Positions 9,411 through 18,843 of a stretch of 64,000 nucleotides of DNA are shown one piece after another. Position numbers and translations under genes: made by a program. The DNA comes from Paracoccus liaowanqingii (GTDB lineage: Bacteria > Pseudomonadota > Alphaproteobacteria > Rhodobacterales > Rhodobacteraceae), in contig NZ_CP038439.1 in NCBI RefSeq assembly GCF_004683865.2, positions 1,032,501-1,096,500 of the forward strand, given 5' to 3'. How positions within the stretch are numbered: the stretch's first letter is position 1; each line of letters opens with the position of its first letter. The notes beneath the pieces were generated by a model. The model was not told where the DNA came from. It searched no databases and saw nothing but the letters and a program-made list of their open reading frames with translations.

Positions 9411-10922
9411 TTACAGCCCCAGCTTCTGCGCCACCAGATCGTTGACGGCGGCCGGGTTGGCCTTGCCGCCCGTCGCCTTCAGCACCTGGCCCACGAACCA
9501 GCCCGCCAGCTTGGGATTGGCGCGGGCCTTCTCCACCTGGGCGGGGTTGGCGGCGATGATCTGGTCCACGGCGGCCTCGATCTCGCCCAGATCGGTCACC
9601 TGCTTCATGCCGCGCGCCTCGACGATGGCCGCCGGATCGCCGCCCTCGGTCCAGAGGATCTCGAACAGGTCCTTGGCGATCTTGCCCGAGATGGCCTTGT
9701 CCGCGATCAGGTCGATCACCCCGCCCAGCTGCGCGGCCGAGACCGGAGAGGTGGCGATCGTCAACCCCTCCTTGTTCAGGCGGCCGAACAGCTCGTTGAT
9801 GACCCAGTTGGCGGCCATCTTGCCGTCGCGCCCCGCCGCCACGGCCTCGAAGTAGTCGGCATTCTCGACCTCGGCGGTCAGCACGCCCGCGTCATATTCC
9901 GACAGGCCCATGTCGCGCACGAAGCGCGCCTTCTTCTCGTCGGGCAGCTCGGGCATCGAGGCCGCGATGTCGTCGACCCAGTCCTGCTCGATCTCCAGCG
10001 GCAGCAGGTCGGGGTCGGGGAAGTAGCGATAGTCATGCGCCTCTTCCTTGGACCGCATCGACCGCGTCTCGCCCTTGTCGGGATCGTAGAGGCGGGTTTC
10101 CTGCACGATGCTTCCGCCATCCTCCAGAATGGCGATCTGGCGGCGCGCCTCGACGTCGATGGCCGCCTGGATGAAGCGCATCGAGTTCATGTTCTTGATC
10201 TCGCAGCGCGTGCCCAGATGCCCGAAATCGCCGGTTTCCTGGAAGCGTTCGTAATCGCCGGGCTTGCAAACCGACACGTTCACGTCGGCGCGCAGGTTGC
10301 CGTTCTGCATGTTGCCGTCGCAGGTGCCCAGATAGCGCAGGATCTGGCGCAGCTTCACGACATAGGCGGCGGCCTCCTCGGGGCCGCGGATGTCGGGGCG
10401 GCTGACGATCTCCATCAGCGCGACCCCCGTGCGGTTCAGGTCGACGAAGCTCATCGTCGGGTCCATGTCGTGGATCGACTTGCCGGCGTCCTGTTCCAGA
10501 TGGATCCGCTCGATCCGCACGCGGCGGGCGACGCCGGGGGCCATGTCCACGATCACCTCGCCCTCGCCCACGATGGGGTGATAGAGCTGGCTGATCTGAT
10601 AGCCCTGCGGCAGGTCGGGATAGAAATAGTTCTTGCGGTCGAACGCGCTGCGCAGGTTGATCGCGGCCTTCAGCCCCAGCCCGGTGCGCACCGCCTGCGC
10701 CACGCAGAACTCGTTGATCACCGGCAGCATGCCCGGCATGGCCGCGTCCACGAAGGCCACGTTGCTGTTGGGCTCCGACCCGAAGCGCGTCGAGGCGCCC
10801 GAGAACAGCTTGGCGTTCGAGGCGACCTGGGCATGGACCTCCAGCCCGATCACCAGTTCCCAATCCCCCTGCGCGCCTTGGATCACCTTGGGCTGGGGGG
10901 CGGTATAGGTCAGGTCAAGCAT
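9411..10922 (-). CDS. gatB: Aspartyl/glutamyl-tRNA amidotransferase subunit B
   Basis: Subunit of the GatCAB complex, which amidates Glu-tRNA-Gln (and Asp-tRNA-Asn). 503 residues from [16 protein letters not shown]. The frame is open further upstream but family sequence starts here; a GAGG lies about eight bases ahead. The N-terminal kinase-like domain shows [11 protein letters not shown] and the conserved [11 protein letters not shown] region, and the C-terminal YqeY-like tail domain ends [22 protein letters not shown]. gatA and gatC are not in the window, so the complex is encoded at split loci. Confidence 0.95.
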   Translation of the reverse strand: MLDLTYTAPQPKVIQGAQGDWELVIGLEVHAQVASNAKLFSGASTRFGSEPNSNVAFVDAAMPGMLPVINEFCVAQAVRTGLGLKAAINLRSAFDRKNYFYPDLPQGYQISQLYHPIVGEGEVIVDMAPGVARRVRIERIHLEQDAGKSIHDMDPTMSFVDLNRTGVALMEIVSRPDIRGPEEAAAYVVKLRQILRYLGTCDGNMQNGNLRADVNVSVCKPGDYERFQETGDFGHLGTRCEIKNMNSMRFIQAAIDVEARRQIAILEDGGSIVQETRLYDPDKGETRSMRSKEEAHDYRYFPDPDLLPLEIEQDWVDDIAASMPELPDEKKARFVRDMGLSEYDAGVLTAEVENADYFEAVAAGRDGKMAANWVINELFGRLNKEGLTIATSPVSAAQLGGVIDLIADKAISGKIAKDLFEILWTEGGDPAAIVEARGMKQVTDLGEIEAAVDQIIAANPAQVEKARANPKLAGWFVGQVLKATGGKANPAAVNDLVAQKLGL

Positions 10923-11220
10923 GGCGGGCCTCGTTGGCGGCAAAACGGTCTGGCAGGGCTTGTAGGGCAAGGCCGCGCGCTTGTCACGGGTCGCCGCGGC
11001 CCGCACCCGCCCTGCCGCGCGAATCGGCAGGGCGCGGGCGGAACCGTCTTTCTGCGGCATCCGGCGGGCGCGCGCGGGGGCGTCGGGCAGCCGTCGGCGG
11101 AAATCCGACCATGCGGCACGACCCCTGCGGCAGGTTCCCGCCGAGGTTGAATGGCCGCGCTTGCGGGATGGCCGGGACCGGCTATGGCAGGTTTCAGCGA
11201 AACAACCCCTTGAGGTCCCG

Positions 11221-11847
11221 ATGCGCGTCGCGCTCTCCCTTGCCGCCCTTGTGCTGATGGCCGCCTGCGCCACGACCCCGACGGGCCCCTCCGAGGCCGA
11301 GATCGCGGCGGCCCAGGAGATGTCCCTGGCCCAGGTGCCTCCGATGCGGTGGGGAGACAGAAGCGGTTCCGACGCCTGGACCCGCGCGACGCTGGAGGCG
11401 CTGGACCGCGAGGGCGTGACGATCATGTCCCGCGTGCCCCATGACATCCAGGAATACTGCCCCAACTATCGCGCGCTGACCCAGACCGGCCGCAAGGCCT
11501 TCTGGGCGGGGCTGCTGTCCTCGGTCGCCAAGCACGAGAGCACCTACAACCCGCAGGCGGCGGGCGGGGGCGGGCGCTGGCTGGGGCTGATGCAGATCGC
11601 CCCGGCGACCTGGCGGCATTACGGCTGCAACGGCAACATCAAGGACGGCGCGGACAACATGTCCTGCGCGGTCAAGATCATGTCCCGCCAGGTCGGACGC
11701 GACAACGCGGTCGCCCGCGCCGAGGGCGGCTGGCGCGGCGTGGCCCGGGACTGGGCCCCCCTGCGCAGCGCCACCAAGCGCGCCGACATCGCGGCTTGGA
11801 CCTCGAGCCAGAGCTATTGCACGGCGCCGGAGGTGGCGAAGGGCTGA
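11221..11847 (+). CDS. SLT-domain lipoprotein (putative lytic transglycosylase)
   Basis: 208 residues. The lipobox LMAAC puts the lipidated cysteine at 16, so the mature protein is membrane-anchored in the periplasm. The C-terminal half (about 90-205) resembles the lysozyme-like SLT fold: the [12 protein letters not shown] segment has the likely catalytic Glu106, and [17 protein letters not shown] resembles the GLMQ motif. Such enzymes cleave peptidoglycan glycan strands. The ATG has TTGAGG just ahead. The 298 bases before it, shared with divergent gatB, hold only GC-rich hairpins, including GCCCTGCCG-N7-CGGCAGGGC near 11020. An intergenic repeat follows the gene. Confidence 0.75.
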   Translation: MRVALSLAALVLMAACATTPTGPSEAEIAAAQEMSLAQVPPMRWGDRSGSDAWTRATLEALDREGVTIMSRVPHDIQEYCPNYRALTQTGRKAFWAGLLSSVAKHESTYNPQAAGGGGRWLGLMQIAPATWRHYGCNGNIKDGADNMSCAVKIMSRQVGRDNAVARAEGGWRGVARDWAPLRSATKRADIAAWTSSQSYCTAPEVAKG

Positions 11848-11853
11848 AGAAGG

Positions 11854-11900
11854 CCGGGGGCCAGCCCCCGGACCCCCGGGATATTTTCGTGAAGAAGAAA
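11854..11900 (+). repeat. Intergenic hairpin-ATATTTTC repeat, copy 1
   Basis: CCGGGGGC-CA-GCCCCCGG hairpin (11854-11871), then CCCCCGGGATATTTTCGTGA and an AGAAGAAA tail. It lies between the convergent ends of the SLT and M20 genes. Four related copies occur elsewhere in the window. Confidence 0.75.
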
Positions 11901-11938
11901 TGGAGGGCGGGCCGGGGAGGCGCCGCCCTTTCCTGTGG

Positions 11939-13324
11939 TCAGCGCAGGGCGGTCAGGATGCGGGCCCAGGAGCGGGCGCCCTTGGCATAGCTTTCGACGT
12001 CGTATTTCTCGTTGGGGGAATGGATGCGGTCGTCGTCGCGGGCAAAGCCGACCAGCATCGAATCCATGCCCAGGATCTGCTTGAAATCGCCCGCGATGGG
12101 GATCGAGCCGCCGGCGCCGATATAGGCGGCATCCTGACCCCATTCCTGGCCGAGCGCCTCCTTGGCCAGTCCGAAGGCGGGGTCCGAGATGTCCATGACG
12201 CTGGCGGGGCTGGCGCCGTGGTCGTGGAAGCTGGCGCGGCAGTCGGAGGGCAGGAAGCGGCGCACATGGTCCTGGAAGGCGGCGCGGATCGCCTCGGGGT
12301 CCTGGGTGCCGGTCAGGCGGAAGCTGACCTTGGCGCGGGCCTGGGCGGGCAGCACGGTCTTGAACCCGTCGCCCGCATAGCCGCCCGCGATGCCGTTGAT
12401 CTCGGCCGTGGGGCGGTTCCACATCATCTCTAGCGGCGTGCGGCCCGCCTCGCCGATGGGGGTGGACAGGCCCACGCGGCCCAGGAACTCGGTCGCGTCG
12501 AACCCCAGGGCCTGCCAGTCGCGGGCCAGTTCCGGGGCCAGATCCTCGACCCCGTCGTAGAAGCCCGGCAGGGTGACGCGGCCCTGATCGTCCTTGAGCG
12601 CCGCCAGGGCCTGCGCCAGTACCATGATCGGATTGGCCGCCAGGCCCCCGAAGCTGCCCGAATGCAGGTCGCGGTCGGCGGCGTCGATCACCACCTCCTG
12701 TCCCACCAGCCCGCGCAGCTGCGTGGTGATGGCCGGGCGCCCGTCGGCATGGCGCCCGGTGTCGCAGATCACCGCCAGCGAGGCGCGCAACTCCTCGGCA
12801 TGGGCGCGCAGGAAGGGGCGCAGCGAGGGCGAGCCGGATTCCTCCTCGCCCTCGAAAAGCAGGATCAGGTCCGAGGGCAGGGTGCCATGCACCGCCTTCC
12901 ACGCGCGGAACGCCTCGACGAAGGTCATCAGCTGGCCCTTGTCGTCCGAGGCGCCGCGCGCGCGGATGACGCAGCCCTGCGGCGTCTCCTCAATGATGGG
13001 GTCGAAGGGCGGGCGGTCCCACAGGTCCAAGGGATCGACGGGCTGCACGTCGTAATGGCCGTAGAAGAGGAGCGACCGCGCGCCGCCGGGCTGGCTGCGG
13101 GCGGTGACCATCGGATGGCCCGGCGTGTCGTGGACGGTGACCTCGAAGCCCAGGTCGCGCAGGTCGGTGGCCAGCCAGTCGGCGGCGGCGCGCACATCGC
13201 CCGCATGGGCCGGATCGGTCGAGATCGACGGGATGCGCAGGAACCGGACCAGCCGGTCCAGCCCCGCCTCCAACCCCTGATCCAGATGCGTCAGGATGTC
13301 CTGCAGTCTTGCGTCATCGCCCAT
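11939..13324 (-). CDS. M20 family metallodipeptidase
   Basis: Zinc-dependent cytosolic dipeptidase/carboxypeptidase of the ArgE/DapE/CNDP group. 461 residues from MGDDARLQDILTHLDQG. Metal and catalytic motifs are present: LLFYGHYDVQPVD (His and Asp ligands), RGASDDKGQL (bridging Asp), LFEGEEESGSPS (catalytic Glu pair), and the late His in RIHSPNEKYD. The dimerisation domain lies around 190-350. A GAAAGG-like start at 13360 would add 12 residues; AAGGTAG sits well in front of 13324, so I chose that. Divergent from hemA across 163 bases. Confidence 0.88.
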   Translation of the reverse strand: MGDDARLQDILTHLDQGLEAGLDRLVRFLRIPSISTDPAHAGDVRAAADWLATDLRDLGFEVTVHDTPGHPMVTARSQPGGARSLLFYGHYDVQPVDPLDLWDRPPFDPIIEETPQGCVIRARGASDDKGQLMTFVEAFRAWKAVHGTLPSDLILLFEGEEESGSPSLRPFLRAHAEELRASLAVICDTGRHADGRPAITTQLRGLVGQEVVIDAADRDLHSGSFGGLAANPIMVLAQALAALKDDQGRVTLPGFYDGVEDLAPELARDWQALGFDATEFLGRVGLSTPIGEAGRTPLEMMWNRPTAEINGIAGGYAGDGFKTVLPAQARAKVSFRLTGTQDPEAIRAAFQDHVRRFLPSDCRASFHDHGASPASVMDISDPAFGLAKEALGQEWGQDAAYIGAGGSIPIAGDFKQILGMDSMLVGFARDDDRIHSPNEKYDVESYAKGARSWARILTALR

Positions 13325-13411
13325 GATTTCTACCTTTTGCACCGAGGATCTCGGGTCCATGCCTGCGCCTTTCGTCGAATTGCGACGTTTTCGGCCTGTT
13401 TTCTTTGCGCT

Positions 13412-13425
13412 TTGACCTCTATCAA
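13412..13425 (+). promoter_or_regulatory. FNR/CRP-family box upstream of hemA
   Basis: TTGAC-CTCT-ATCAA differs by one base from the TTGAT-N4-ATCAA sequence bound by FNR, FnrL and FnrP. It is 62 bases before the hemA ATG. If GAGAAT (13445-13450) is the -10, the box is centred near -40, as for a class II activator. FnrL control of hemA is established in Rhodobacter sphaeroides; here it is inferred from position and sequence. Confidence 0.7.
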
Positions 13426-13487
13426 GGCACAACGCGCGCGGTCGGAGAATGATCGCACCCAGCCAGCTACGCAAGGGATCGCCCGCA

Positions 13488-14717
13488 ATGAAGTATGACG
13501 CCGCTCTGGACCAGGCCATCTCTCGACTTCACGAGGAAGGGCGCTATCGCACCTTCATCGATATCGAGCGGGCCAAGGGCAAGTTCCCGCAGGCGGTGTG
13601 GAACCGCCCCGACGGCGAACGCCAGGAGATCACCGTCTGGTGCGGCAACGACTATCTGGGCATGGGCCAGCATCCGGTCGTCCTGCAGGCCATGCACGAG
13701 GCGCTGGACGCGACCGGCGCGGGCTCGGGCGGCACGCGCAACATCTCGGGCACCACGGTCTATCACAAGCGGCTGGAGACCGAGCTGGCCGACCTGCACG
13801 ACAAGGAGGCCGCGCTGGTCTTCTCCAGCGCCTACATCGCCAATGACGCGACGCTCTCAACCCTGCCCAAGCTGTTTCCCGGCCTGATCATCTATTCGGA
13901 CGAGCTGAACCACGCCTCGATGATCGAGGGGATCAAGCGCAACGGCGGCGCCAAGCGCATCTTCCGCCACAATGACCTGGCCCATCTGCGCACGCTGCTG
14001 GAGGCCGACGATCCCGACGCGCCCAAGCTGATCGCCTTCGAATCCATCTATTCGATGGACGGCGATTTCGGGCCGATCGCGGCCTTCTGCGATCTGGCGC
14101 AGGAATTCGGCGCGCTGACCTATCTGGATGAGGTCCATGCGGTCGGCATGTACGGCCCGCGCGGCGGCGGCGTGGCGGAACGCGACCAGCTGGCGGGGCG
14201 CATCGACATCATCAACGGCACGCTGGGCAAGGCCTTCGGCGTCTTCGGCGGCTATATCGCGGCCAGCGAGAAGATGTGCGACGCGATCCGGTCCTATGCG
14301 CCGGGCTTCATCTTCACCACCTCGCTGCCGCCCGCCGTGGCGGCGGGGGCCGCGGCCTCCATCGCGCTTCTGAAGACGCCCGAGGGGCAGAAGCTGCGCG
14401 ACGAGCAGCAGCTGCATGCCCGCATCCTCAAGATGCGGCTGAAGTCGCTGGGCATGCCGATCATCGACCATGGCAGCCATATCGTGCCGGTCCATGTGGG
14501 CCATCCGGTCCACTGCAAGGCGCTGTCGGACATGCTGCTGCGCGATTACGGCATCTACGTGCAGCCGATCAACTTCCCCACCGTGCCGCGCGGGACGGAA
14601 CGCCTGCGCTTCACGCCCTCGCCGGTGCATGATCCCAAGCAGATCGACCATCTGGTGCGGGCGATGGATGCGCTTTGGTCGCACTGCGCCCTGAATCGCG
14701 CTGAATTGAGCGCCTAG
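13488..14717 (+). CDS. hemA: 5-aminolevulinate synthase
   Basis: PLP enzyme that condenses glycine and succinyl-CoA to 5-aminolevulinate, the committed step of haem and bacteriochlorophyll synthesis by the Shemin route. 409 residues. The PLP lysine is Lys248 in [14 protein letters not shown], the same number as in Rhodobacter capsulatus ALAS. Other features are [14 protein letters not shown] (79-90 region), [17 protein letters not shown] (212-228) and the C-terminal [16 protein letters not shown]. The start MKYDAALD fits family length and has AAGGGA ahead; the frame runs a little further upstream without homology. Expected to respond to oxygen through the upstream FNR-type box. A short palindrome overlaps its stop codon. 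Confidence 0.97.
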   Translation: MKYDAALDQAISRLHEEGRYRTFIDIERAKGKFPQAVWNRPDGERQEITVWCGNDYLGMGQHPVVLQAMHEALDATGAGSGGTRNISGTTVYHKRLETELADLHDKEAALVFSSAYIANDATLSTLPKLFPGLIIYSDELNHASMIEGIKRNGGAKRIFRHNDLAHLRTLLEADDPDAPKLIAFESIYSMDGDFGPIAAFCDLAQEFGALTYLDEVHAVGMYGPRGGGVAERDQLAGRIDIINGTLGKAFGVFGGYIAASEKMCDAIRSYAPGFIFTTSLPPAVAAGAAASIALLKTPEGQKLRDEQQLHARILKMRLKSLGMPIIDHGSHIVPVHVGHPVHCKALSDMLLRDYGIYVQPINFPTVPRGTERLRFTPSPVHDPKQIDHLVRAMDALWSHCALNRAELSA

Positions 14718-14723
14718 CTCAAT
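14705..14723. repeat. Palindrome over the hemA stop codon
   Basis: ATTGAGC-N5-GCTCAAT is a perfect 7-base-pair inverted repeat that spans the hemA TAG. There is no T run. It may form a 3' stem-loop on the hemA messenger. Confidence 0.35.
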
Positions 14724-14774
14724 CCACGGATGAACAGCTCTCGCCTGCGTGATACTCTCTGATTTAAGAAGACT

Positions 14775-14800
14775 TGATGGCCCGCGATTCGCGGGCATCA
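14775..14800 (+). repeat. Hairpin upstream of the rodZ-like gene
   Basis: TGATGGCCCGCG-ATT-CGCGGGCATCA forms an 11-base-pair stem with one bulged G, ending 25 bases before the next ATG. It could be a terminator for hemA without a T run or a structured leader; the sequence does not decide. Confidence 0.35.
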
Positions 14801-14825
14801 CATAACGGCGGCGAGGCACACGGAA

Positions 14826-16106
14826 ATGAGCAGGCTGCGGGTATATGACCCGGCAGAACAGAACTCGCAGGCGGATGATATGGTGCATATTCTCGACGAC
14901 GACACCCGCCTGGGGGATCTGATGCGCGGGGAACGGGCGACGTTGGGCAAGTCCCTTCTGGACGTCCAGAGGGAGTTGCGCATCCGCGCCTCCTACGTTG
15001 CCGCGATCGAGAATTGCGACATTTCCGCCTTCGACACGCCCAGCTTCATCGCGGGCTATGTGCGGTCCTATGCCCGCTATCTGGGCATGGACCCCGACTG
15101 GGTCTTCCGCCGCTTCTGCCAGGAATCGGGTTTCCTGCCCACGCATGGAATGGCGCCCTCGGCCGCCGGACCCAAGCCCGCCCGCCGTCCCTCGGACCCC
15201 GCCGAGGCGCTGGCCAATCCGCGCGCGCTGTTCATTCCCCAGGAACGCGGCTTCCTGTCCGAGATCGAGCCGCGCGCCATCGGCGCCATCGCCGTTCTGA
15301 TCGCGCTGATCGGGGGCCTGGGATACGGCACCTGGTCGGTCCTGCAGGAAGTGCAGCGCGTCACGCTGACGCCGGGCGACGACGTGCCCGCCGTGGTGGC
15401 CGAACTGGACCCGACGCAGGGCGCCGGCCTCTCCGATCCCGCCATCGAGGGCGCGGCGGCGGGCGACATCGCCCAGACCCTGCCGCAGCCCGAGGCGCTG
15501 GACCGACTCTATCGTCCGCAGATCCTCGAGGCACCGGTGCTGACCGCCCGCGACGGCCCCATCGCCGCCATCGACCCGGGCCTGCTGAACGGCACCGCCA
15601 CGGTCGAGGACGTGATCGCCTCGGCCGGGAACGTGACCGAGGTGCCGCAGCCCGGGCAGGGCGCCGCACAACCCCAAGGCGAGGCGCCCGATGCCCAGCA
15701 GCTGGCCGAGGCTCCGGCCGAGGGCGGCGTGCGCACCCTGGCCCCCGATGCGCCGGGGCTGGAGCTGTTGTCCGTGCGCCCGGCCTGGGTGCGGGTGACA
15801 TCGGCCGATGGCACGGTGCTGCTGGAAAAGATCATGGATGCAGGCGAACGCTTCGCCCTGCCGCCGCTGGAACAGCCCCCCGTCCTGCGCACGGGCAATT
15901 CCGGCGCGGTCTATTTCGCGGTGAATGGCCAGGCCTATGGCCCCGCCGCCCCCGGCGCGCAGGTCATCAGCGGGGTGGAGCTGTCCCCCACCAGCCTGAC
16001 CGAACGCTTCGCCCTGGCCGACCTGCAGACCGATCCCGAACTGGCGCAGATGATCGCCATGGCCCAGATCGAGACGCCCGAGGATCCGGCCGACATGACC
16101 GACTGA
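14826..16106 (+). CDS. rodZ: RodZ-like helix-turn-helix membrane protein (DUF4115)
   Basis: 426 residues with the RodZ domain order: an N-terminal cytosolic HTH_25 domain (about 28-95, with RELRIRASYVAAIENCD and FIAGYVRSYARYLGMD), one membrane segment at 150-170 (AIGAIAVLIALIGGLGYGTW), a long Pro/Ala-rich periplasmic linker, and a C-terminal DUF4115 beta domain (about 312-390, LELLSVRPAWVRVTSADGT). RodZ links MreB to the cell-wall elongation machinery. The linker is long compared with E. coli RodZ. It is not next to ispG here, a pairing seen in some other proteobacteria. Family call firm, cellular role inferred. Confidence 0.8.
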   Translation: MSRLRVYDPAEQNSQADDMVHILDDDTRLGDLMRGERATLGKSLLDVQRELRIRASYVAAIENCDISAFDTPSFIAGYVRSYARYLGMDPDWVFRRFCQESGFLPTHGMAPSAAGPKPARRPSDPAEALANPRALFIPQERGFLSEIEPRAIGAIAVLIALIGGLGYGTWSVLQEVQRVTLTPGDDVPAVVAELDPTQGAGLSDPAIEGAAAGDIAQTLPQPEALDRLYRPQILEAPVLTARDGPIAAIDPGLLNGTATVEDVIASAGNVTEVPQPGQGAAQPQGEAPDAQQLAEAPAEGGVRTLAPDAPGLELLSVRPAWVRVTSADGTVLLEKIMDAGERFALPPLEQPPVLRTGNSGAVYFAVNGQAYGPAAPGAQVISGVELSPTSLTERFALADLQTDPELAQMIAMAQIETPEDPADMTD

Positions 16107-16139
16107 CCGAAGGGGCGGCGCCTGCCGCCCCGCAGGGCC

Positions 16140-17189
16140 TCAGCGTGCCCAGCACCGCTCCAGCATGCCGATCCAGTTGTCGCAGGCGATCTTGGCGATC
16201 AGCGCCGGGCCATAGCCATGCGCCTCCATCGCCGCGATCAGCCGGGGCAGGGCGGCGGCATCCCCCAGATCGCGCGGCATCAGCGCGCCGTCGAAATCCG
16301 ACCCGAGCGCCACGCCGTCCTCGCCCAGGATCGCCAGCAGGTGATCCAGATGCCGGATCATCACGCCCAGATCCTCCAGCGGCAGCCGCCGCCCGTCGGG
16401 GCGCAGGAAGCTGGATGCGAAATTCAGCCCCACCAGCCCGCCGCTGTCGGCGATCTGACGCAGCTGCCGGTCGGTCAGGTTGCGGCTGCTTTCGCAGATC
16501 GCATGCACGGCGCTGTGGCTGGCCACCAGCGGCGCGTCCGACAGTCGCGCGACATCGTCGAACCCCGCCTCGTTCAGATGCGACAGATCCAGCAGGATCC
16601 CGAGCGCGTTGCATTCGGCCACCAGTGCGCACCCGGCGGGCGTCAGCCCGGCACCGATACCCGGCCCTGCGGGATGTGCGAAGGGCACCCCGTGGCCGAA
16701 GCGCGTGGGCCGTGACCAGACCGGCCCCAGGGACCGCAGCCCCGCCGCGTGCCACAGGTGCAGCGCGTCCATGTCGCGGATCGCCTCGGCCCCCTCCATG
16801 TGCATCACGGCGGCGATGCGTCCCTCGGCCAGGCAGGCGCGCAGCCCGGCCGCATCGCGCACCACCCGCAGCGTGCCCGTCCGCTCCAGCGCCAGCAGGG
16901 CCGCGGCCTGGGCGAAGGCATGGGGCAGGGCCGTGTCATGGGGGATCTCGTCCGGCAGGGGCAGGGCGAAGGGCGGGTTCTCCATCGCGTGCAGCGCGCC
17001 CGCATCGGTCAGCCCGGAGGGCGAGGGGATCCAGATGGCGAAGAACCCGCCCACCAGCCCGCCCGCCTGCATCCGCGGCAGGTCCAGATGCCCCGTCCCG
17101 TCGCCCTGCAGCCACAGCCGCGCGCCGTTCGGTCCCGCCGCCACCAGGCGCTGCAGGAAATCGTTATGGCCGTCGAACACGGGCGTCAT
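16140..17189 (-). CDS. M19 family membrane-type dipeptidase
   Basis: Zinc dipeptidase of the renal dipeptidase (amidohydrolase) family. 349 residues from MTPVFDGHNDFLQ. Metal-site motifs are visible: DGHND near the N-terminus, HMEG in the middle, ASHSAVHAICESSRN (two His ligands and the Arg-Asn turn), and GSDFDG near the C-terminus. No signal peptide, so probably cytosolic. GAGAGGA lies ahead of this ATG; upstream Met codons at 17225 and 17234 would add a non-homologous stretch. A second, membrane-anchored M19 enzyme lies at 24253-25473. Confidence 0.88.
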   Translation of the reverse strand: MTPVFDGHNDFLQRLVAAGPNGARLWLQGDGTGHLDLPRMQAGGLVGGFFAIWIPSPSGLTDAGALHAMENPPFALPLPDEIPHDTALPHAFAQAAALLALERTGTLRVVRDAAGLRACLAEGRIAAVMHMEGAEAIRDMDALHLWHAAGLRSLGPVWSRPTRFGHGVPFAHPAGPGIGAGLTPAGCALVAECNALGILLDLSHLNEAGFDDVARLSDAPLVASHSAVHAICESSRNLTDRQLRQIADSGGLVGLNFASSFLRPDGRRLPLEDLGVMIRHLDHLLAILGEDGVALGSDFDGALMPRDLGDAAALPRLIAAMEAHGYGPALIAKIACDNWIGMLERCWAR

Positions 17190-17323
17190 GGCTGGTCCTC
17201 TCGTGATGTCGCCTGAAGTTTGCATATCCTGCAATCGCCCCGCAATGGCGCATCGCGCCTTGCATGGCCTGCGCGCCGCTCTAGGCTGAAGGCGTCACGC
17301 CCTGCGCAGCGAAAGGCCAGCCC

Positions 17324-17650
17324 ATGCCCAGCATCACGTCGGACTTCGACGGCCAGACCGTCATCACCACCTTCGAGGTCACCCCCGGCAGCGCGCAGGA
17401 CGTGCTGGACCTTCTGACCGAGGCCTGGGCGGAGGTGATCAGCCGGCGCACCGGCTGCCTGGGCGGGGCGATCCACCTGAACGACGCGCAGACCCGCATC
17501 GCCACCTATTCCCAGTGGCGCGACCGCCGCGATTACCAAGGCATGCTGCGCGACCCCGAGATGCGCCGCCGCAATCGCCAGATCCACGAGATGTGCAAGA
17601 GCTTCGAGCCGGTGATGTACGAGGTCCAGTCGGTCTATCCGCAGGGCTGA
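17324..17650 (+). CDS. ABM-domain protein (putative quinol monooxygenase family)
   Basis: 108 residues with the ferredoxin-like ABM pattern: a beta strand TVITTFEVTPGSAQDVLDLL, then SRRTGCLGGAIHLN and the IATYSQWRDRRDYQGML helix. Such domains occur in monogenic oxygenases, haem-degrading enzymes and in many proteins of unknown role, so function is not assigned. AAAGG stands ahead of the ATG. It is divergent from the M19 dipeptidase gene and may be co-transcribed with the ParA gene 75 bases on. Confidence 0.7.
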   Translation: MPSITSDFDGQTVITTFEVTPGSAQDVLDLLTEAWAEVISRRTGCLGGAIHLNDAQTRIATYSQWRDRRDYQGMLRDPEMRRRNRQIHEMCKSFEPVMYEVQSVYPQG

Positions 17651-17725
17651 TGCTGCAGCTGCATAAAAGCCCGTGCAATCACCCGCGGCGCTCAGTAGGC
17701 TCTGGCGAAACGGACGGAGGACGGC

Positions 17726-18358
17726 ATGGCGGGGCGGATCATCACGGTGGCCCAGCAGAAGGGCGGCTCGGGCAAGACGACGTTGGCGGTGAACCTGGCG
17801 GTTTGCCTTCATGCGCGCGGGCATTCCGTGGCGCTGGTCGACACCGACCCGCAGGGCAGCATGGGCCGCTGGTTCATGGAGCGCATGGGCGTCAAGGGCG
17901 AGGACGAGGCGCTGGACTTCTCGACCTCCTCCGCCTGGGGCGCCAGCTACGAATCCGAGAAGCTGAAGAAGCGCTTCGATTACGTCATCATCGACACGCC
18001 GCCCAAGATCGACAGCGACCTGCGGCCCGCGCTGCGGGTGGCCGATCTGGTGGTGGTGCCGGTGGCGACCAGCCATGTCGACCTCTGGGCGACCGAGGGC
18101 GTGCTGGATCTGGCGCGGCGCGAGAAGGCCGAGGTGCTGGTGGTGCTGAACCGCACCCGCCCCAACACCAGGCTGTCGGTCGAGGTGGCGCAGAAGGCGG
18201 TCGAACTGGGGGCCGAGGTGGCCGCGACGCAGGTGTCGAACCGCGTCGTCTATGCCGAGACGCTGGGCTTGGGCCTGGGCGCGATCGAACGCCCCAAGGG
18301 GCCCGCCACGGCCGAGATGGCCGCGCTGACCGACGAGATCCTGGCCCGGATCGGCTGA
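17726..18358 (+). CDS. Orphan ParA/MinD-family ATPase
   Basis: 210 residues. Deviant Walker A KGGSGKTT (12-19) with the signature lysine, Walker A' DTDPQGSMGRW, and Walker B YVIIDTPPKID. ParA-family ATPases position chromosomes, plasmids or protein clusters through DNA-bound gradients. No ParB, parS site or cargo gene is near, and the protein lacks the N-terminal helix-turn-helix of type Ia ParA, so it is not the chromosomal ParA; a PpfA-like cluster-positioning role is one option. GGAGGA lies ahead of the ATG. Two hairpins follow it. Confidence 0.85.
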   Translation: MAGRIITVAQQKGGSGKTTLAVNLAVCLHARGHSVALVDTDPQGSMGRWFMERMGVKGEDEALDFSTSSAWGASYESEKLKKRFDYVIIDTPPKIDSDLRPALRVADLVVVPVATSHVDLWATEGVLDLARREKAEVLVVLNRTRPNTRLSVEVAQKAVELGAEVAATQVSNRVVYAETLGLGLGAIERPKGPATAEMAALTDEILARIG

Positions 18359-18403
18359 CCGCCCCTGCGGGCGGCCAGTGGCCTTAGCAGATGGCCTAAG
18401 GCC
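18359..18403. terminator. Double hairpin between convergent genes
   Basis: Two adjacent inverted repeats fill the whole gap: CCGCCC/GGGCGG (18359-18374) and GGCCTTAG-N8-CTAAGGCC (18380-18403). They begin right after the parA-like stop and end right before the stop of the opposing gene, a likely bidirectional terminator without clear T runs. Confidence 0.5.
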
Positions 18404-18706
18404 TCAGCGGCACAGACGCTCGGACTGCGCGGCAAAGTTGCGATAGCGGCGCCAGAAGGCGTTGTCGGCATCGCTCTTCGAGGTGCGGACCTCCTGCGCG
18501 CGATGCGGGTCGCGGAAGAACTGCGCCGCGCGGCGCTGGTCGGACCGCGACAGGGTCTGGTTGGCGACCTGCTGGATGCAGCCGCACAGGGGCGCATTGC
18601 CCCGCGCCCGGTCGGACCGCACGCAGGCGCTGTCGACCGGTCCCGCCATCGCCAGCGGGGTGGTCATGACGATCGCGGCGGCCGCGATAATGAAACGGTT
18701 CAGCAT
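18404..18706 (-). CDS. Small secreted cysteine-containing protein
   Basis: 100 residues. A signal peptide (MLNRFIIAAAAIVMTTPLAMA) is followed by an 80-residue mature part with four cysteines (CVRSDR, CGCIQ, and the last LCR), suggesting disulfides, and the strongly patterned segment TLSRSDQRRAAQFFRDPHRAQEVR. I recall homologues in Rhodobacteraceae being labelled arginine transporter; with no membrane segment in the mature part this label is very unlikely. Probably periplasmic, function unknown. GAGGAGA stands before the ATG. Monocistronic, convergent with the ParA-like gene. Confidence 0.75.
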   Translation of the reverse strand: MLNRFIIAAAAIVMTTPLAMAGPVDSACVRSDRARGNAPLCGCIQQVANQTLSRSDQRRAAQFFRDPHRAQEVRTSKSDADNAFWRRYRNFAAQSERLCR

Positions 18707-18843
18707 GGACTGTCTCCTCGATTGCCTCGAACGGGCCTGCGATGGGCCGGTTGATCCGGTCTTGGTCGCGCAGGCGCCTGGGGAATCTCATATCAGCATC
18801 GGTGCCTCGGCTCAATCACGCTTGCGGCATGAGCGGGGGCGGG

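Noticed and set aside
18404..18706. Naming the small secreted protein an arginine transporter
   Set aside because: It has only a signal peptide and no membrane domain, so the label commonly given to relatives is not supported.
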